A stretch of 64,000 nucleotides of DNA from an uncultured Clostridia bacterium (GCA_934778215.1 CAKVOE010000002.1:124001-188000), one strand, 5' to 3'; counted from the stretch's first letter, positions 44,445 through 54,943 are shown. Numbers and translations are program-made. Notes: generated by a model from the sequence alone, not told the origin.

Positions 44445-46241
44445 CTACTTTTCGTTTTCGTCATTGCCAAAAATAGCTAATAGTAATTTTCTTTGTGCGG
44501 TCCTATCTTTTTTGTATTCCGCCCCAAACTTTAATGCTTCTTGCGAAACCATCGCCCCCTGACCAAAATAATTTTTTGCCGCTTTTTTTACACTTTCAAA
44601 AAGCACCTCATCAGTTGTAGAATTTCGCTTAATTAAAGGCAATATATTATTCAAAATTTGTCGCATATCTTCAAAACTCAATTTGGTATTACACTCTTCC
44701 CTTTTGTTTTGCATATAACACAATAATTGTTGCTCATCTAAAATTTTACCATATTTGGCACCAAATATATTATATACCATACCAAGATTTTCCAAAATTC
44801 TACAAACCTCAATTTTTAGGTCTGACGTTCTGCTATTTGGCTCCAGACCCGCATCTTCACACGCTGTTTTGTACTTGCTTAAATTTTTATAAAAATCCTT
44901 TTTTGCTAACGCCAAACGCTCAGTAATTTGTGCTTTTGTTGCTTCATCTACATTTTTATCTATTTCAACTATCTCGTATGCTATTGCCTTTTCTATTGTT
45001 TGTCTTGGAAGGACATAATTAACCGACCCTTTAAAACTTTTCCTAATTTCTTCTACAACGGCTTTGCCTTTGGTTTTTAAAAGTTCTTCTGCTTTTTGCA
45101 TTGTTGCATCATTATCCATTTTTACAAAAATGCTACTTGGTATAAAATAATTTCTCTGAATTTCTTGCTTTTCTTCGTCATCAAGCAAGGTTAACCCCAT
45201 ATTATTATCCGACTTTAATTCAACAGATACACGTGTTCCATCTATCATAAAGTTTTCAAAACACGGCTTGTTTTCTAGCACTGCATCGGCTTTGTTTTGG
45301 TAACTAAATCGGCTGTTAAAATTATTTGCATAATCGCCAATAGGCATCATAAAAAATGAAAATGTATTGCTAGTATTTTTCTTTATTTGTTCGGGTTTTC
45401 GTGCATCAAATGTCGGGTCAAAATCAAAATAACCTTTAACCTTATACTTAGGGTCGTTTACATACGCCCTACAACTTGCATGGTAATTTACCTTGCCCGT
45501 TTTGGTATCTACCGATTTTAGCGTTACGATGTCACACCTAACCCCAATCTGCGAACAAAGATTTTGAAAAATTTTTGCATATCCTACACATACAATTTCT
45601 TTATTGTTTAATACCGAAATTAAATCTCTGGTTTTTCCAGCCGATGTTTCGTCTGCCATATATGCACGGCTTGTTATGTATGAATAGCAAAGTGCCAATT
45701 TCTCAACAACCGAAAGTTGCTTTTGTGCTTTTACCTTTTTACTTAAAAGATTTACCTTGTTGTACGCAACTAACGCCTGTTTTAAAGAATACCTTTCTCT
45801 CATATTTTGTTCACGAAAATTTACACTTAATTCATATTTTTTAAGATATTCATCTAGTGCGTTTAAGTTTTCCATTTCTGTTTTTGTAAAGCCCGTTTTT
45901 TTGCAGATTATATCGGGCGAACCCAACTTTGCCTCGGGGTATACCACTTCTAAATAGCGTACATAGCAATCCATAAGTTCTCTAAGTTTTGCCACCGAAC
46001 GCTTGTCATAATATGGCAAATTTATACCATACTGAATAAGTTTACCTACTTCGGTTTCGGCATCAATTAAAATAAAATCATCTTTGGTATTTTCTATTGC
46101 CTTTTTAATTGCACTAATTGCACATTGCAATTCGCCAAGCGCTCTTTTTTGGTTGCTCTCTTCAAACACCTTATTTATTAACTTATCCTGTGCAACGCTA
46201 TTAGGATTGTAATTACTTGATTCTTCATCGGTAGTATTCAT
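44445..46241 (-). CDS. transglutaminase-like (papain-fold) domain protein
   Basis: The 598-residue protein is taken from the ATG at 46241 behind GGAGAAG. The central region (about 170-290) is a transglutaminase-like domain: ALCYSYITSRAYM, EIVCVGYAKIFQNLCSQIGVRC with the nucleophile Cys, NYHASCRAYV with the His and YFDFDPTFDARK with the Asp. There is no signal peptide or membrane segment, so it should act in the cytoplasm or, in a sporulating cell, in the mother cell or forespore. The N- and C-terminal regions are helical and unrecognised. It is monocistronic. It could crosslink proteins or be a peptidase; the position near spore genes is only suggestive. Confidence 0.7.
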   Translation of the reverse strand: MNTTDEESSNYNPNSVAQDKLINKVFEESNQKRALGELQCAISAIKKAIENTKDDFILIDAETEVGKLIQYGINLPYYDKRSVAKLRELMDCYVRYLEVVYPEAKLGSPDIICKKTGFTKTEMENLNALDEYLKKYELSVNFREQNMRERYSLKQALVAYNKVNLLSKKVKAQKQLSVVEKLALCYSYITSRAYMADETSAGKTRDLISVLNNKEIVCVGYAKIFQNLCSQIGVRCDIVTLKSVDTKTGKVNYHASCRAYVNDPKYKVKGYFDFDPTFDARKPEQIKKNTSNTFSFFMMPIGDYANNFNSRFSYQNKADAVLENKPCFENFMIDGTRVSVELKSDNNMGLTLLDDEEKQEIQRNYFIPSSIFVKMDNDATMQKAEELLKTKGKAVVEEIRKSFKGSVNYVLPRQTIEKAIAYEIVEIDKNVDEATKAQITERLALAKKDFYKNLSKYKTACEDAGLEPNSRTSDLKIEVCRILENLGMVYNIFGAKYGKILDEQQLLCYMQNKREECNTKLSFEDMRQILNNILPLIKRNSTTDEVLFESVKKAAKNYFGQGAMVSQEALKFGAEYKKDRTAQRKLLLAIFGNDENEK

Positions 46242-46284
46242 TTTCTTCTCCATAAAATTATTTCATGCCCACTTGTAATTGTAT

Positions 46285-46312
46285 ATTATACCAAAAAATG
46301 TGAAATTTGCAA
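46285..46312 (-). promoter_or_regulatory. promoter of the transglutaminase-like gene
   Basis: On the minus strand TTGCAA (46307-46312), a 16-base spacer and TATAAT (46285-46290). Confidence 0.6.
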
Positions 46313-46424
46313 TAGCAAACTCCAATAATCTACCGCTTATTGTGTCAATCAACTATTGGCTGTTTTTAAAAAAAATAAAAAATCTTTTCCTTTTTTTTCT
46401 AGATACTTAAAAAGGTCTACAAAA

Positions 46425-46458
46425 ACCACAAAACCGAAGCACTTTTTGCTTCGGTTGT
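46425..46458 (-). terminator. clpB terminator
   Basis: AACCGAAGC and GCTTCGGTT form a perfect 9-base stem around a 7-base loop, with a T-rich minus-strand tail. Confidence 0.75.
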
Positions 46459-46535
46459 TGTAGAATTTACTATATTTGTAGTTTTGTTATTTTACATATT
46501 AATTGCTTTTTGTAGTTTTTATTATTTACTTTTGG

Positions 46536-49115
46536 CTATTTAACTAAAATATCATTTTCATCTGCATCTATAATTAGCGTTGTGTTTGGCTTAATGTCGG
46601 TAGATAAAATTTTGCGAGCAACGGCGGTTTCTACCCTATCTTGAATAAATCTTTTTAAAGGTCTTGCCCCGTACGCTTCATCATAACCATTTTTAATAAT
46701 AAATTCTTTTGCTTTTGGAGTTACTTTTAGTTTTACTTGCTTTTCGCTAAGTCTTGCATTTAACTTATCTAGCAACAAGTCTACTATCTTTGTAATTTGC
46801 TCCTTTGCAAGAGGCTTAAATATAATAATATCGTCTAATCTATTTAAAAATTCTGGTCTAAAATGTTGTTTCAAAATTTGCTTTATTTGTTCTTTTGCAT
46901 CTTCGGTAATATCGTGATTTTTTTCAATAGATTGCATTATTACATCTGCACCAAGGTTACTTGTTAAAATAATGATAGTATTTTTAAAGTCAACCGTTTT
47001 GCCCATAGAATCGGTAATTCGACCATCGTCTAATATCTGCAACAAAATATTAAATACATCTGGGTGAGCCTTTTCTATTTCATCAAACAAAACAACCGAA
47101 TATGGTTTACGCCTTACGGCTTCGGTTAATTGCCCGCCCTCTTCGTAGCCAACATATCCTGGAGGGGCACCAATTAGCCTTGATACCGAAAACTTTTCCA
47201 TATATTCACTCATATCAAGCCTAATAATGTTTTTTTCATCATCAAACAGTGCCTGACTGAGCGTTTTTGACAGTTCGGTTTTACCAACACCGGTTGGTCC
47301 CAAAAATAGGAATGAACCCAATGGTCTGTTAGGGTCTTGTATTCCTGCCCTAGAACGCAAAATAGCATCAGAAACCTTTTGCACTGCCTCTTCTTGACCT
47401 ACCACTCTTTTATGTAAAATTTCTGGCAAACGCAAAATTTTCTCTCTTTCGCTTTCTTTTAGGTTGCTTACAGGTATACCCGTCCATTTAGACACAACAA
47501 GCCTTATTTCTTCATCGGTTACCTTGCTTTGCAAAATGCCATTTTTCTCGCCTTCTACACTCTTTTCGGCGTCTTTTAGTTGCTTATTTAGGTCAATTAG
47601 TTTGGTATATTTAAGTTCGGCAGCCTTATTTAGGTCATATTCTCTTTCTGCCTTTTCTATTTCTGCATTTACCTGTGCAATTTGCTCTTTTATGGTTTGA
47701 ACCTTGTTAATATTCTCTTTTTCTTTTTTTAGTTTAACATTCATTTCGTTAAACTGGTCTTGCAATTCGCTCAATTCCTTTTGAATTTCTTCCAAATGCG
47801 ACTTGCTTATTTCGTCAGTTTCCTTCTTTAATGCCGTTTCTTCTATTTGTAGTTGTATCATTTTGTGTCTAATTTCGTCCATTTCGGTTGGCATAGAATC
47901 AATCTCGGTTTTAACAATGGCACACGCTTCGTCCACTAAGTCTATAGCTTTATCTGGCAAAAACCTATCTTGAATATACCTATTTGATAATACCGCAGCA
48001 TTAATTAGGGCACTGTCACTTATTTTTACACCGTGATAAACTTCATATCTTTCTTTTAGTCCTCTAAGAATGGCTATGGTATCTGCAACGCTAGGCTCGT
48101 TAACCAAAACCGTTTGAAATCTTCTTTCTAGTGCTGGGTCCTTTTCTATATATTTATGATATTCATTTAGCGTTGTTGCACCAATACAATGCAATTCACC
48201 CCTTGCAAGCATAGGCTTTAAAAGGTTACCTGCGTCCATTGCACCATCGGTTTTACCTGCTCCAACAATGGTGTGCAATTCATCTATAAACAAAATAATT
48301 TTCCCGTCACTCTTTTTTACTTCATTTAATACCGCTTTTAGCCTTTCTTCAAACTCGCCTCTATACTTTGCACCCGAAACCAACGCTCCCATATCTAGCG
48401 AAAATATGGTACGATTTTTTAAGTTTGTTGGAACATCGCCCTTTACAATTCGTTGAGCAAGCCCTTCTACAATGGCAGTTTTACCAACACCGGCCTCACC
48501 AATTAAAACGGGATTGTTTTTGGTTTTTCTTGAAAGAATCATAATGGTATCCCTAATTTCTGAATCTCGGCCAATAACGGGGTCAATTTTATTCTTTTTT
48601 GCAAGTTCTACCAAATCGGTACCATATTTTTTTAGAGCGTTATAAGTTCCCTCTGGGCTGTCGGTGTTTACCGATGTGTTACCACGAACATTTGCAAGTT
48701 CTTTAATAAAGGCATTTTTATCTATGTTGTACGCACTAAAAAGTTGCTTAACATCTTTGTTTGACGAATCAAACAAGCCCAAAAACAGATGCTCTACCGA
48801 AAGGTACTCATCTTTCATTTGTTTTGCAATTTGAGTTGCAAGATTTATAGTATTATTTGTTCCGCTTGATAAATACACTTCGCCAAGCGGGCTAATTTTT
48901 GGTAATTTTTCTATTTTTTGTTGACAATCTGCCAAAACGCCTTCTGCATTTATGCCCAAACTCTTTAAAATTTGGTAGATTATTCCATCTTCATCAGACA
49001 CCAAACTATATAGCAAATGCAAATCAGTAATTTCTTGGTTTCCAAAACTTTGTGCTAAATCTCTTGAAGACTGCAAGCATTCAGCACTTTTTTTAGTAAA
49101 TTTATCTAAGTTCAT
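46536..49115 (-). CDS. clpB: ATP-dependent disaggregase ClpB
   Basis: ClpB rescues aggregated proteins with DnaK. The 859-residue protein has the N-terminal Clp domain (about 1-145), NBD1 with Walker [11 protein letters not shown] and the HDE-type region [20 protein letters not shown], the middle coiled-coil propeller (about 405-520, rich in Glu, Lys and Gln), and NBD2 with [10 protein letters not shown] and [17 protein letters not shown]. The long middle domain distinguishes it from ClpC/ClpA. GGAGG precedes the start. The promoter carries a CIRCE operator, so it should be under HrcA control. Confidence 0.96.
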   Translation of the reverse strand: MNLDKFTKKSAECLQSSRDLAQSFGNQEITDLHLLYSLVSDEDGIIYQILKSLGINAEGVLADCQQKIEKLPKISPLGEVYLSSGTNNTINLATQIAKQMKDEYLSVEHLFLGLFDSSNKDVKQLFSAYNIDKNAFIKELANVRGNTSVNTDSPEGTYNALKKYGTDLVELAKKNKIDPVIGRDSEIRDTIMILSRKTKNNPVLIGEAGVGKTAIVEGLAQRIVKGDVPTNLKNRTIFSLDMGALVSGAKYRGEFEERLKAVLNEVKKSDGKIILFIDELHTIVGAGKTDGAMDAGNLLKPMLARGELHCIGATTLNEYHKYIEKDPALERRFQTVLVNEPSVADTIAILRGLKERYEVYHGVKISDSALINAAVLSNRYIQDRFLPDKAIDLVDEACAIVKTEIDSMPTEMDEIRHKMIQLQIEETALKKETDEISKSHLEEIQKELSELQDQFNEMNVKLKKEKENINKVQTIKEQIAQVNAEIEKAEREYDLNKAAELKYTKLIDLNKQLKDAEKSVEGEKNGILQSKVTDEEIRLVVSKWTGIPVSNLKESEREKILRLPEILHKRVVGQEEAVQKVSDAILRSRAGIQDPNRPLGSFLFLGPTGVGKTELSKTLSQALFDDEKNIIRLDMSEYMEKFSVSRLIGAPPGYVGYEEGGQLTEAVRRKPYSVVLFDEIEKAHPDVFNILLQILDDGRITDSMGKTVDFKNTIIILTSNLGADVIMQSIEKNHDITEDAKEQIKQILKQHFRPEFLNRLDDIIIFKPLAKEQITKIVDLLLDKLNARLSEKQVKLKVTPKAKEFIIKNGYDEAYGARPLKRFIQDRVETAVARKILSTDIKPNTTLIIDADENDILVK

Positions 49116-49143
49116 AATAGTTCCCTCCTTTTACCAAGACGAT

Positions 49144-49172
49144 ATTATAGCACTACCAATTAGCACTGTCAA
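49144..49172 (-). promoter_or_regulatory. clpB promoter
   Basis: On the minus strand TTGACA (49167-49172), a 17-base spacer and TATAAT (49144-49149). The -35 box lies inside the CIRCE element. Confidence 0.85.
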
Positions 49173-49186
49173 GTGTAGAGTGCTAA
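49160..49186. promoter_or_regulatory. CIRCE operator (HrcA site)
   Basis: The 27-base element has TTAGCACTG, 9 bases, then GAGTGCTAA. It matches the CIRCE consensus TTAGCACTC-N9-GAGTGCTAA with one mismatch. It covers the clpB -35 box, so HrcA binding would block polymerase. Confidence 0.9.
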
Positions 49187-49302
49187 TTTTTTAAAAATTT
49201 TTAAATTTTTTTGCGGTTATTGTTTTCGCTTTTAATTATATCCTTTTTTAAAGGTTTAAAACCCTGACTTTTTGGCAAGCCTTAAATAAAAGGAGTAATT
49301 TT

Positions 49303-50001
49303 ATGTTTGGAATGAATGAAATTTTGTATTTGTGCTTTGTTTCTGTAATAAGCGTTGTTGTGCTTTTTGTTATTGCGAAAATTTTGGGTAAAAAGCAAAT
49401 TGCCCAATTGGAGTTCATAGACTATGTTTTAGGAATTAGCATTGGTTCTATTGCAGCCGAAATGGCAACCGATTTAAATGAAAAGCCCTTTTATTATTAC
49501 ATAATAGCGATGGCTTTATATTTAGTTTTGGACTACTTAATAAACATTGTGGGACGACTAAACCCATCATTAAAGCACTTTTTTAAGGGAAAACCCATAA
49601 CTATTATTTATGATGGTAAATTGGTTTACAAAAACATAAAAAAGAGCAAAATTGATGTAAACGATGTTATTGCTCTGGCAAGAGTTCAGGGATATTTTGA
49701 CCTTTCGGACATAGCCTATGGCGTTTTTGAAAACAACGGAGAATTAAGCATTATGCCAAAGTCTAACCAAAAACCTACCGTAGCAGAAGATATAAACTTG
49801 TCACTACCAAAAGCGAGTTTGCCCTACTATATGGTAATTGATGGCAGAATTAGTTATTCATCATTAACCGAATTACAAAAGGACACGACTTGGTTATACG
49901 ATAAACTTAATGTAAAAACCAAAGCCGAATTAGAAAATGTTTTGCTAGCAATTTACGATGATAAAACCGATTGTATGAATATTTCTACCAAAAGCAATTA
50001 G
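49303..50001 (+). CDS. DUF421 / YetF-family membrane protein
   Basis: The 232-residue protein has three N-terminal membrane segments (about 5-25, 38-57 and 65-85) and a cytoplasmic DUF421-type domain: KQIAQLEFIDYVLGISIGSIAAEM, then GKPITIIYDGKLVYKNIKKSKIDVNDVIALARVQGYFDLSDIAYGVFENNGELSIMP. This is the YetF/YdfS layout. In Bacillus, related proteins have been linked to spore resistance. It starts behind AAAGGAG and is divergent from clpB. It is monocistronic. Confidence 0.88.
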   Translation: MFGMNEILYLCFVSVISVVVLFVIAKILGKKQIAQLEFIDYVLGISIGSIAAEMATDLNEKPFYYYIIAMALYLVLDYLINIVGRLNPSLKHFFKGKPITIIYDGKLVYKNIKKSKIDVNDVIALARVQGYFDLSDIAYGVFENNGELSIMPKSNQKPTVAEDINLSLPKASLPYYMVIDGRISYSSLTELQKDTTWLYDKLNVKTKAELENVLLAIYDDKTDCMNISTKSN

Positions 50002-50010
50002 CAAGCAAAA

Positions 50011-50053
50011 AAACACCGCCACTGCCAACTACGGCAAAAACGGTGTTATTTTT
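50011..50053. terminator. terminator downstream of the YetF-like gene
   Basis: AACACCG and CGGTGTT enclose an inner TGCC/GGCA pair and are followed by ATTTTTATT. It may also serve the convergent SPFH gene. Confidence 0.75.
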
Positions 50054-50115
50054 ATTACAAATGGTAATTATTAGTGTTTTGCATATAGTTAATAATTTAA
50101 CTAATATTTTACTGC

Positions 50116-51054
50116 TTATTTTTTGTCGCCATTTAGGGTTTCTTTCATAGTAGAAAGCAATCCGGTTACGCTTGCAAGTTCGGTAGGTACAATAAGTTTT
50201 GAACTTGGACTATTTGCAAGTTGTTTTAGAGTGTCAAACCCTTGCATTGTAACATACGCAGGATTTGGATTTGCCTCATTAATTTTTCTTATTGCTTCCG
50301 CTCTACCTTGTGCTTCGGTTTCAAGACTAATTCTGGTGGCTTCTGCCCTTAATATTGCAGATTCTTTATCGGCTTCCGCTCTTAATATTGCAGACTCTTT
50401 ATCGGCTTCCGCTTTTAGTATGGCAGCCTGCTTTTCGCCTTCGCTAACCAAAATGGTACTCTTCTTTTCACCTTCGGCCTTTAATATAGACTCACGCCTT
50501 TCTCTTTCTGCACGCATTTGCTTTTCCATGGCTTCTCTAATGTCTTTTGGTGGAAGAATGTTTTTAAGTTCTACCCTATTAATTTTTATTCCCCAAGGGT
50601 CGGTAGCCTCGTCCAAAATTGTACGCATCTTTGAGTTTACAATTTCACGACTGGTAAGAGTTTGGTCTAGTTCTAGTTCGCCGACAATGTTACGAAGAGT
50701 TGTCGCTGTTAGCGTTTCTATGGCTTGACGAGGACTCTCAACTCCATAACAATATAGTTTTGGGTCGGTAATTTGAAAATATACAACGGTATCTATTTGC
50801 ATGGTTACATTATCTTTTGTAATAACCGGTTGTGGTGGAAAGTCTGCAACTTGCTCCTTTAAACTAATTACAGGCCCTGCCATACGGTCAATAAATGGAG
50901 TAATTAAATGAACTCCCGTTTCTAGCGTTTTGTGGTACTTACCCAAACGCTCAACTACAAGCGCACTACTTTGACGAACGACTTTAACACTGCACGCCAA
51001 AATTATAAGTGCGACAATAATTAATACAATTAATACAATTACTGCTGGTGACAT
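50116..51054 (-). CDS. SPFH/band-7 domain membrane protein (stomatin/QmcA-like)
   Basis: SPFH proteins organise membrane microdomains and often modulate proteases. The 312-residue protein has an N-terminal membrane segment (about 3-24), the SPFH domain (VVERLGKYHKTLETGVHLITPFIDR; DFPPQPVITKDNVTMQIDTVVYFQITDPKLY), and a helical region with near-identical repeats of the type EADKESAILRA. It follows the NfeD gene by 2 bases, the typical NfeD-SPFH pairing. Confidence 0.9.
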   Translation of the reverse strand: MSPAVIVLIVLIIVALIILACSVKVVRQSSALVVERLGKYHKTLETGVHLITPFIDRMAGPVISLKEQVADFPPQPVITKDNVTMQIDTVVYFQITDPKLYCYGVESPRQAIETLTATTLRNIVGELELDQTLTSREIVNSKMRTILDEATDPWGIKINRVELKNILPPKDIREAMEKQMRAERERRESILKAEGEKKSTILVSEGEKQAAILKAEADKESAILRAEADKESAILRAEATRISLETEAQGRAEAIRKINEANPNPAYVTMQGFDTLKQLANSPSSKLIVPTELASVTGLLSTMKETLNGDKK

Positions 51055-51056
51055 TA

Positions 51057-51518
51057 TTATTCTTCCTCCTTTTGTTCTTTAACTTTTTCTGGTTTTACAA
51101 CATACTTGTTGCCCTTTTGCTCAATAATTTTTACCAATGTGCCGGCAGGAATTTCGGTGTCTTCTTTTTCGCCGATAGCCGTCCACTGCACACCGTTAAC
51201 TTTTATTAAGCCCTTTTGTGTTTCGCTAATAGGTTCCAAGAGTTCTACAACCGAACCTATTGTTAATTCTTTGCTAGTAATTTTGTGGTTGTCGTCCTTT
51301 TGCAAAAGTTTGATTGAAAGTTTTCTAAGCCCCAAAATGCAAGCCAGAGAAACTACACCAAACACAATCCACTGACTGGCAACACCCGCCCCGCAAGCGG
51401 ACATAATTAACGCAATAAATCCGCCAAAGGCAAACCATATAGACACAAGTTCTAGCGTTACAAACTCTAACACAAGCGCAACTACTACAATACCAAGCCA
51501 AACCCATATCCAATCCAT
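51057..51518 (-). CDS. NfeD family membrane protein
   Basis: The 153-residue product is taken from the ATG at 51518 with AAAGGAG upstream; the frame runs further, but without such a site. It has a cluster of three to four N-terminal hydrophobic segments (about 3-75) and a C-terminal OB-fold domain (LTIGSVVELLEPISETQKGLIKVNGVQWTAIGEKEDTEIPAGTLVKIIEQKGNKYVV). This is the short form of NfeD, without the serine-protease domain. NfeD with an SPFH partner is a conserved pair in which the two proteins probably form a complex. Confidence 0.88.
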   Translation of the reverse strand: MDWIWVWLGIVVVALVLEFVTLELVSIWFAFGGFIALIMSACGAGVASQWIVFGVVSLACILGLRKLSIKLLQKDDNHKITSKELTIGSVVELLEPISETQKGLIKVNGVQWTAIGEKEDTEIPAGTLVKIIEQKGNKYVVKPEKVKEQKEEE

Positions 51519-51596
51519 CTGCTTTTCTCCTTTATTTAATTGTAATAATATTTTAGCATATTTATTAAAGTTTTTCAATAATTATAACTATTCTTT

Positions 51597-54020
51597 TTAC
51601 ATAACACCAAAAATGTTTCGCATTTCGGCTTCGGTATAATAAGGCTTTGTGGTTTCTCCGCTTGTGTAACTTTCGCTTACAAGTTCGGTTGCCCAAGCAT
51701 ACTCAGTGGCTGATAGTTTGGTTTTGCCTGTATTATCTTTAAAGCCTAATTTTTGGCTGTTTATAAGTGAAACATTCCACAAATAATCTGATTTGTGCAT
51801 TTCTTTAATAAAGTTTTCTAACTCTTGCTTTGATGCAAAATATTTATTTTCTGCACCTTCTTCTGCCCCTTCGCCCTTTTTGATAACATCAAACATAGCC
51901 TTTGCAGACTCTGCCGTTTGCTTAATTTCGTTTGTTTCGGTAGGAAGAGTTGGCATTTTTTCTTTTGTTGGGTCGTTGTTGTTTTCTGTGGCAGTTTTAT
52001 TGTAATCGGTTACTGCATCTACAATGTTACTTACTGCGGTTGTTCCGTTTACATCGGTTTTTATACCCGCTTTTTCTATCTCTTTTTCTAGTTTTTCTTT
52101 TACGGCATCTTTTACAATTTCGCCAACAACTTCATCTTTTAAACCCTCTAATAAGCCAGCCACATCTTCGGTATTTATGGCTTCGGCATTTTTTAGATTA
52201 GTTGCTAGTTTTACAGAATATTTTAAGGTATTTAACAAGGTCTTAAAGTTTAACTTATAATTTCCGTTTTCGTCTTTTTTGTTGTAATTTAGTTCTATAT
52301 CATTAATTACACTATTCATACCATCTATGTTTTTCATATCAGAATTTCGTAATAGTGTAACGGTAAGTTCTTTGTTTAGTGGACTATCTGTTTCTACATC
52401 GGCTCCACCTACATTAACAATAACTTTTACATTGCTCTTTGCAAGCAAGTTGCACTCACGCATTTTTTCAAGAGCCTCTGCCAAACTATCGTAATCCAAA
52501 TTGTCTTTTATATCGCCTTCGGCTTGAATGCTTTCATACACCTTTGCAAGATTTGCAAAAAATGAATCTATAATTTGGCTTTCGGTCTTCCAATTAATTT
52601 GACTACTTGCTACATTAATTTTTAACTTTTGGCATTGCTCTTCGGGTACATTAACCGCCTTATACATTTGGTTTAAGCCCAATTGAATAACCTTAGGTAA
52701 TGCCCTATTTAAGGCGTTGCCTGTGCTTAGCGATGTTAATACATCTGCAATTATTTGGCTGTTTTTAATAGGGTCAATAAAACTTGTTATATTGGCACTA
52801 TTAGATACCAACTTAATTGCATCTTTTTTTACCAAACAATCTATTGCACTAATTACACTGGCAAACTCATTTTTTAAGTCTTCTTTGTTATCCGATTTTA
52901 ATCCATACAAAAATTCGTCTAATACTTCCTGAACGTCCAAAGACGACTGTGGCTTATTAATCCCCAAAAAGCTTTTGTCTTCGCTAGATGCGTCCGTCCA
53001 CTTGGTTGCACCAGCGTTTACAAGTTCGGTGGTAATATCTCCAAAAATAGGAGAATCAAAGAACTTATTAACTACTTCACTCAAAAGTTTTACATCGTTT
53101 TCTGTCCAACTAGACATTTGACGATTGTTTCCAAAAAGTCTATCTACTCTTACCGAAATTTTTACAACATTTTCAAACTCGTCAAACAAACCGGTTTTTA
53201 CATTGTTTACTTCAAACTTGGTTAGATTGTTAGATAGTGCCATACTCAGTTTGTCGTATCCAAAAACCTTTAAGGTTTTAAACACCCAAACATCGCTCAA
53301 ATCAGTTACATAGCCCTTAACTTGTTCGGTTGAATCAACAGCCGATGAGTTTTCTGGGTTTTGAACTTGCTCTTCGGCAAAAGCAATCATTTCGTTACGG
53401 TAAACATCTGCCGATGCCGTTTGCTCAATAGAAGATTGTTCCAACTCGCCATTGTAATTTTTTGCATAGTCTATTTGCTCTTTTACAAAATAGGTTAAAC
53501 CCATAATTGGCACAAAAATAACCACAAATACAAATACCGATTGAATAACGCTCATTAGCATACCAAGCAACTTTCTTTTTGGCTTTTCTTCGCCATTTCG
53601 CTTTTTGCCCACAATGGCAAACACTATCAAATAAATAATCCAACTTAAAAAGTTAATCAAAAAGAAAATTATATCAAACATTACAAGATTAATAATTGCA
53701 ATTGGTAACACAGTAATTACGCTTGCAATTGTTGGACTACTTTGTACCAACTCGCCAATTATAGACACGCTTTTAAGTGCAAGTTCTACCGCCTTTGAAA
53801 CCGTTGTGGCTGTTTCTCCTGCAATAACCACGCCCATGCTGGCAATATTAATTTTTGCAATGGCTCCACCGATTGCTCCCGCTACAAAATACGAAATTAC
53901 CGCACTTGCAACAATTATAATAAGCCTTATCCACGACTTGGTAAAGCCACGAAGCATTCCTAATGCCATACCAATAAAAATTAGCGACAAAAAGATAATT
54001 GTAATTATACCAGATATCAT
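51597..54020 (-). CDS. large CvpA-like membrane protein
   Basis: The 807-residue protein starts with a CvpA-type membrane domain: four to five hydrophobic segments between about 5 and 175, including GMLRGFTKSWIRLIIIVASAVISYF and, after a basic cytoplasmic loop, a further helix. CvpA proteins are usually about 160-200 residues; here about 600 residues follow, rich in Asp, Asn, Lys and Ser, helical, with no further membrane segment. The C-terminal part is probably on the far side of the membrane. It is 9 bases after cmk and likely co-transcribed. Function unknown. Confidence 0.55.
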   Translation of the reverse strand: MISGIITIIFLSLIFIGMALGMLRGFTKSWIRLIIIVASAVISYFVAGAIGGAIAKINIASMGVVIAGETATTVSKAVELALKSVSIIGELVQSSPTIASVITVLPIAIINLVMFDIIFFLINFLSWIIYLIVFAIVGKKRNGEEKPKRKLLGMLMSVIQSVFVFVVIFVPIMGLTYFVKEQIDYAKNYNGELEQSSIEQTASADVYRNEMIAFAEEQVQNPENSSAVDSTEQVKGYVTDLSDVWVFKTLKVFGYDKLSMALSNNLTKFEVNNVKTGLFDEFENVVKISVRVDRLFGNNRQMSSWTENDVKLLSEVVNKFFDSPIFGDITTELVNAGATKWTDASSEDKSFLGINKPQSSLDVQEVLDEFLYGLKSDNKEDLKNEFASVISAIDCLVKKDAIKLVSNSANITSFIDPIKNSQIIADVLTSLSTGNALNRALPKVIQLGLNQMYKAVNVPEEQCQKLKINVASSQINWKTESQIIDSFFANLAKVYESIQAEGDIKDNLDYDSLAEALEKMRECNLLAKSNVKVIVNVGGADVETDSPLNKELTVTLLRNSDMKNIDGMNSVINDIELNYNKKDENGNYKLNFKTLLNTLKYSVKLATNLKNAEAINTEDVAGLLEGLKDEVVGEIVKDAVKEKLEKEIEKAGIKTDVNGTTAVSNIVDAVTDYNKTATENNNDPTKEKMPTLPTETNEIKQTAESAKAMFDVIKKGEGAEEGAENKYFASKQELENFIKEMHKSDYLWNVSLINSQKLGFKDNTGKTKLSATEYAWATELVSESYTSGETTKPYYTEAEMRNIFGVM

Positions 54021-54029
54021 AATAACTCC

Positions 54030-54704
54030 TTATTTTTCGCTTAAAACAATCCGTTTTAAGTAATCAACCATTTCATCTGGGTCGTCACCAGAGTTGTCTA
54101 TAATAATAGCATCTTCCGCTGGTTTTAGCGGAGAAATAGCCCTATTAATGTCCTCTTCGTCACGAGCCCTAATTTCTTTTAAGACCTCTTCTAATGATAA
54201 ATGCTGATTTTTTTCTTCATAATCTTTCATACGGCGTTTTGCTCTAACTATGTCATCTGCCGACATAAAAAACTTAACTTCGGCATTAGGAAAGACAACT
54301 GTGCCAATATCTCTACCCTCTATAACGCAATTTTTGCAACTTGCAATACGCTTTTGAATGGTTTGACAAATTTCCCTAACCTCCGGAATTTTTGCAACGT
54401 GTGCGACCTGTTGGCTAACATACGGAAGATTGATTTCCCCACTAATATCTTCACCATTTAGGGTAATTTTAAAACTACCGTCCTCGTTAAAACTCTCGTC
54501 AATATCTAATGGTTTAACCAGTTTTACAATTTCATCAGCCAATTTTTCGGCATCTAGGTCTTTGCCAAAAACCCTAATGCTTGCAACCGTCATTGCCCTA
54601 TAAATTGCACCAGTGTTAATGTGCGTAAAGCCCAATTCTTTGGCTAACCTTTTTGCAATTGTAGATTTCCCTGAACACACCGTTCCGTCTATTGCTACTA
54701 TCAT
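54030..54704 (-). CDS. cmk: cytidylate kinase
   Basis: Cmk phosphorylates CMP and dCMP to the diphosphates. The 224-residue protein has the P-loop IDGTVCSGKSTIAKRLAKELG, the FTHINTGAIYRAMT segment, the CMP-binding region, CVIEGRDIGTVVFP and the lid-type segment with RAKRRMKDYEEK, then RDEEDINRAISPLKPAEDAIIIDNS near the C-terminus. Length is standard. The P-loop has GTVCSGKS where many family members have GPAGAGKS. It heads the unit with the CvpA-like gene. Confidence 0.96.
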   Translation of the reverse strand: MIVAIDGTVCSGKSTIAKRLAKELGFTHINTGAIYRAMTVASIRVFGKDLDAEKLADEIVKLVKPLDIDESFNEDGSFKITLNGEDISGEINLPYVSQQVAHVAKIPEVREICQTIQKRIASCKNCVIEGRDIGTVVFPNAEVKFFMSADDIVRAKRRMKDYEEKNQHLSLEEVLKEIRARDEEDINRAISPLKPAEDAIIIDNSGDDPDEMVDYLKRIVLSEK

Positions 54705-54943
54705 AAAATCTCCTTTTTACAATTAACTTAGTATATTTTGTGTAAAATAAGTCGCAATATTTAGTATTATATTATAATATACATTTTAGATATTCTTTTG
54801 TCAAATATTATTGGGCGGTCCAATAAATTTCGCCAAACAACACAACAAATTAGTGCAAAACAATATTTTATAAAGTTTAACATTTTGATTGAAAAATTAC
54901 CAAAATTGATATAAAATATAATGCAGATCGCCAAAAAATATTT

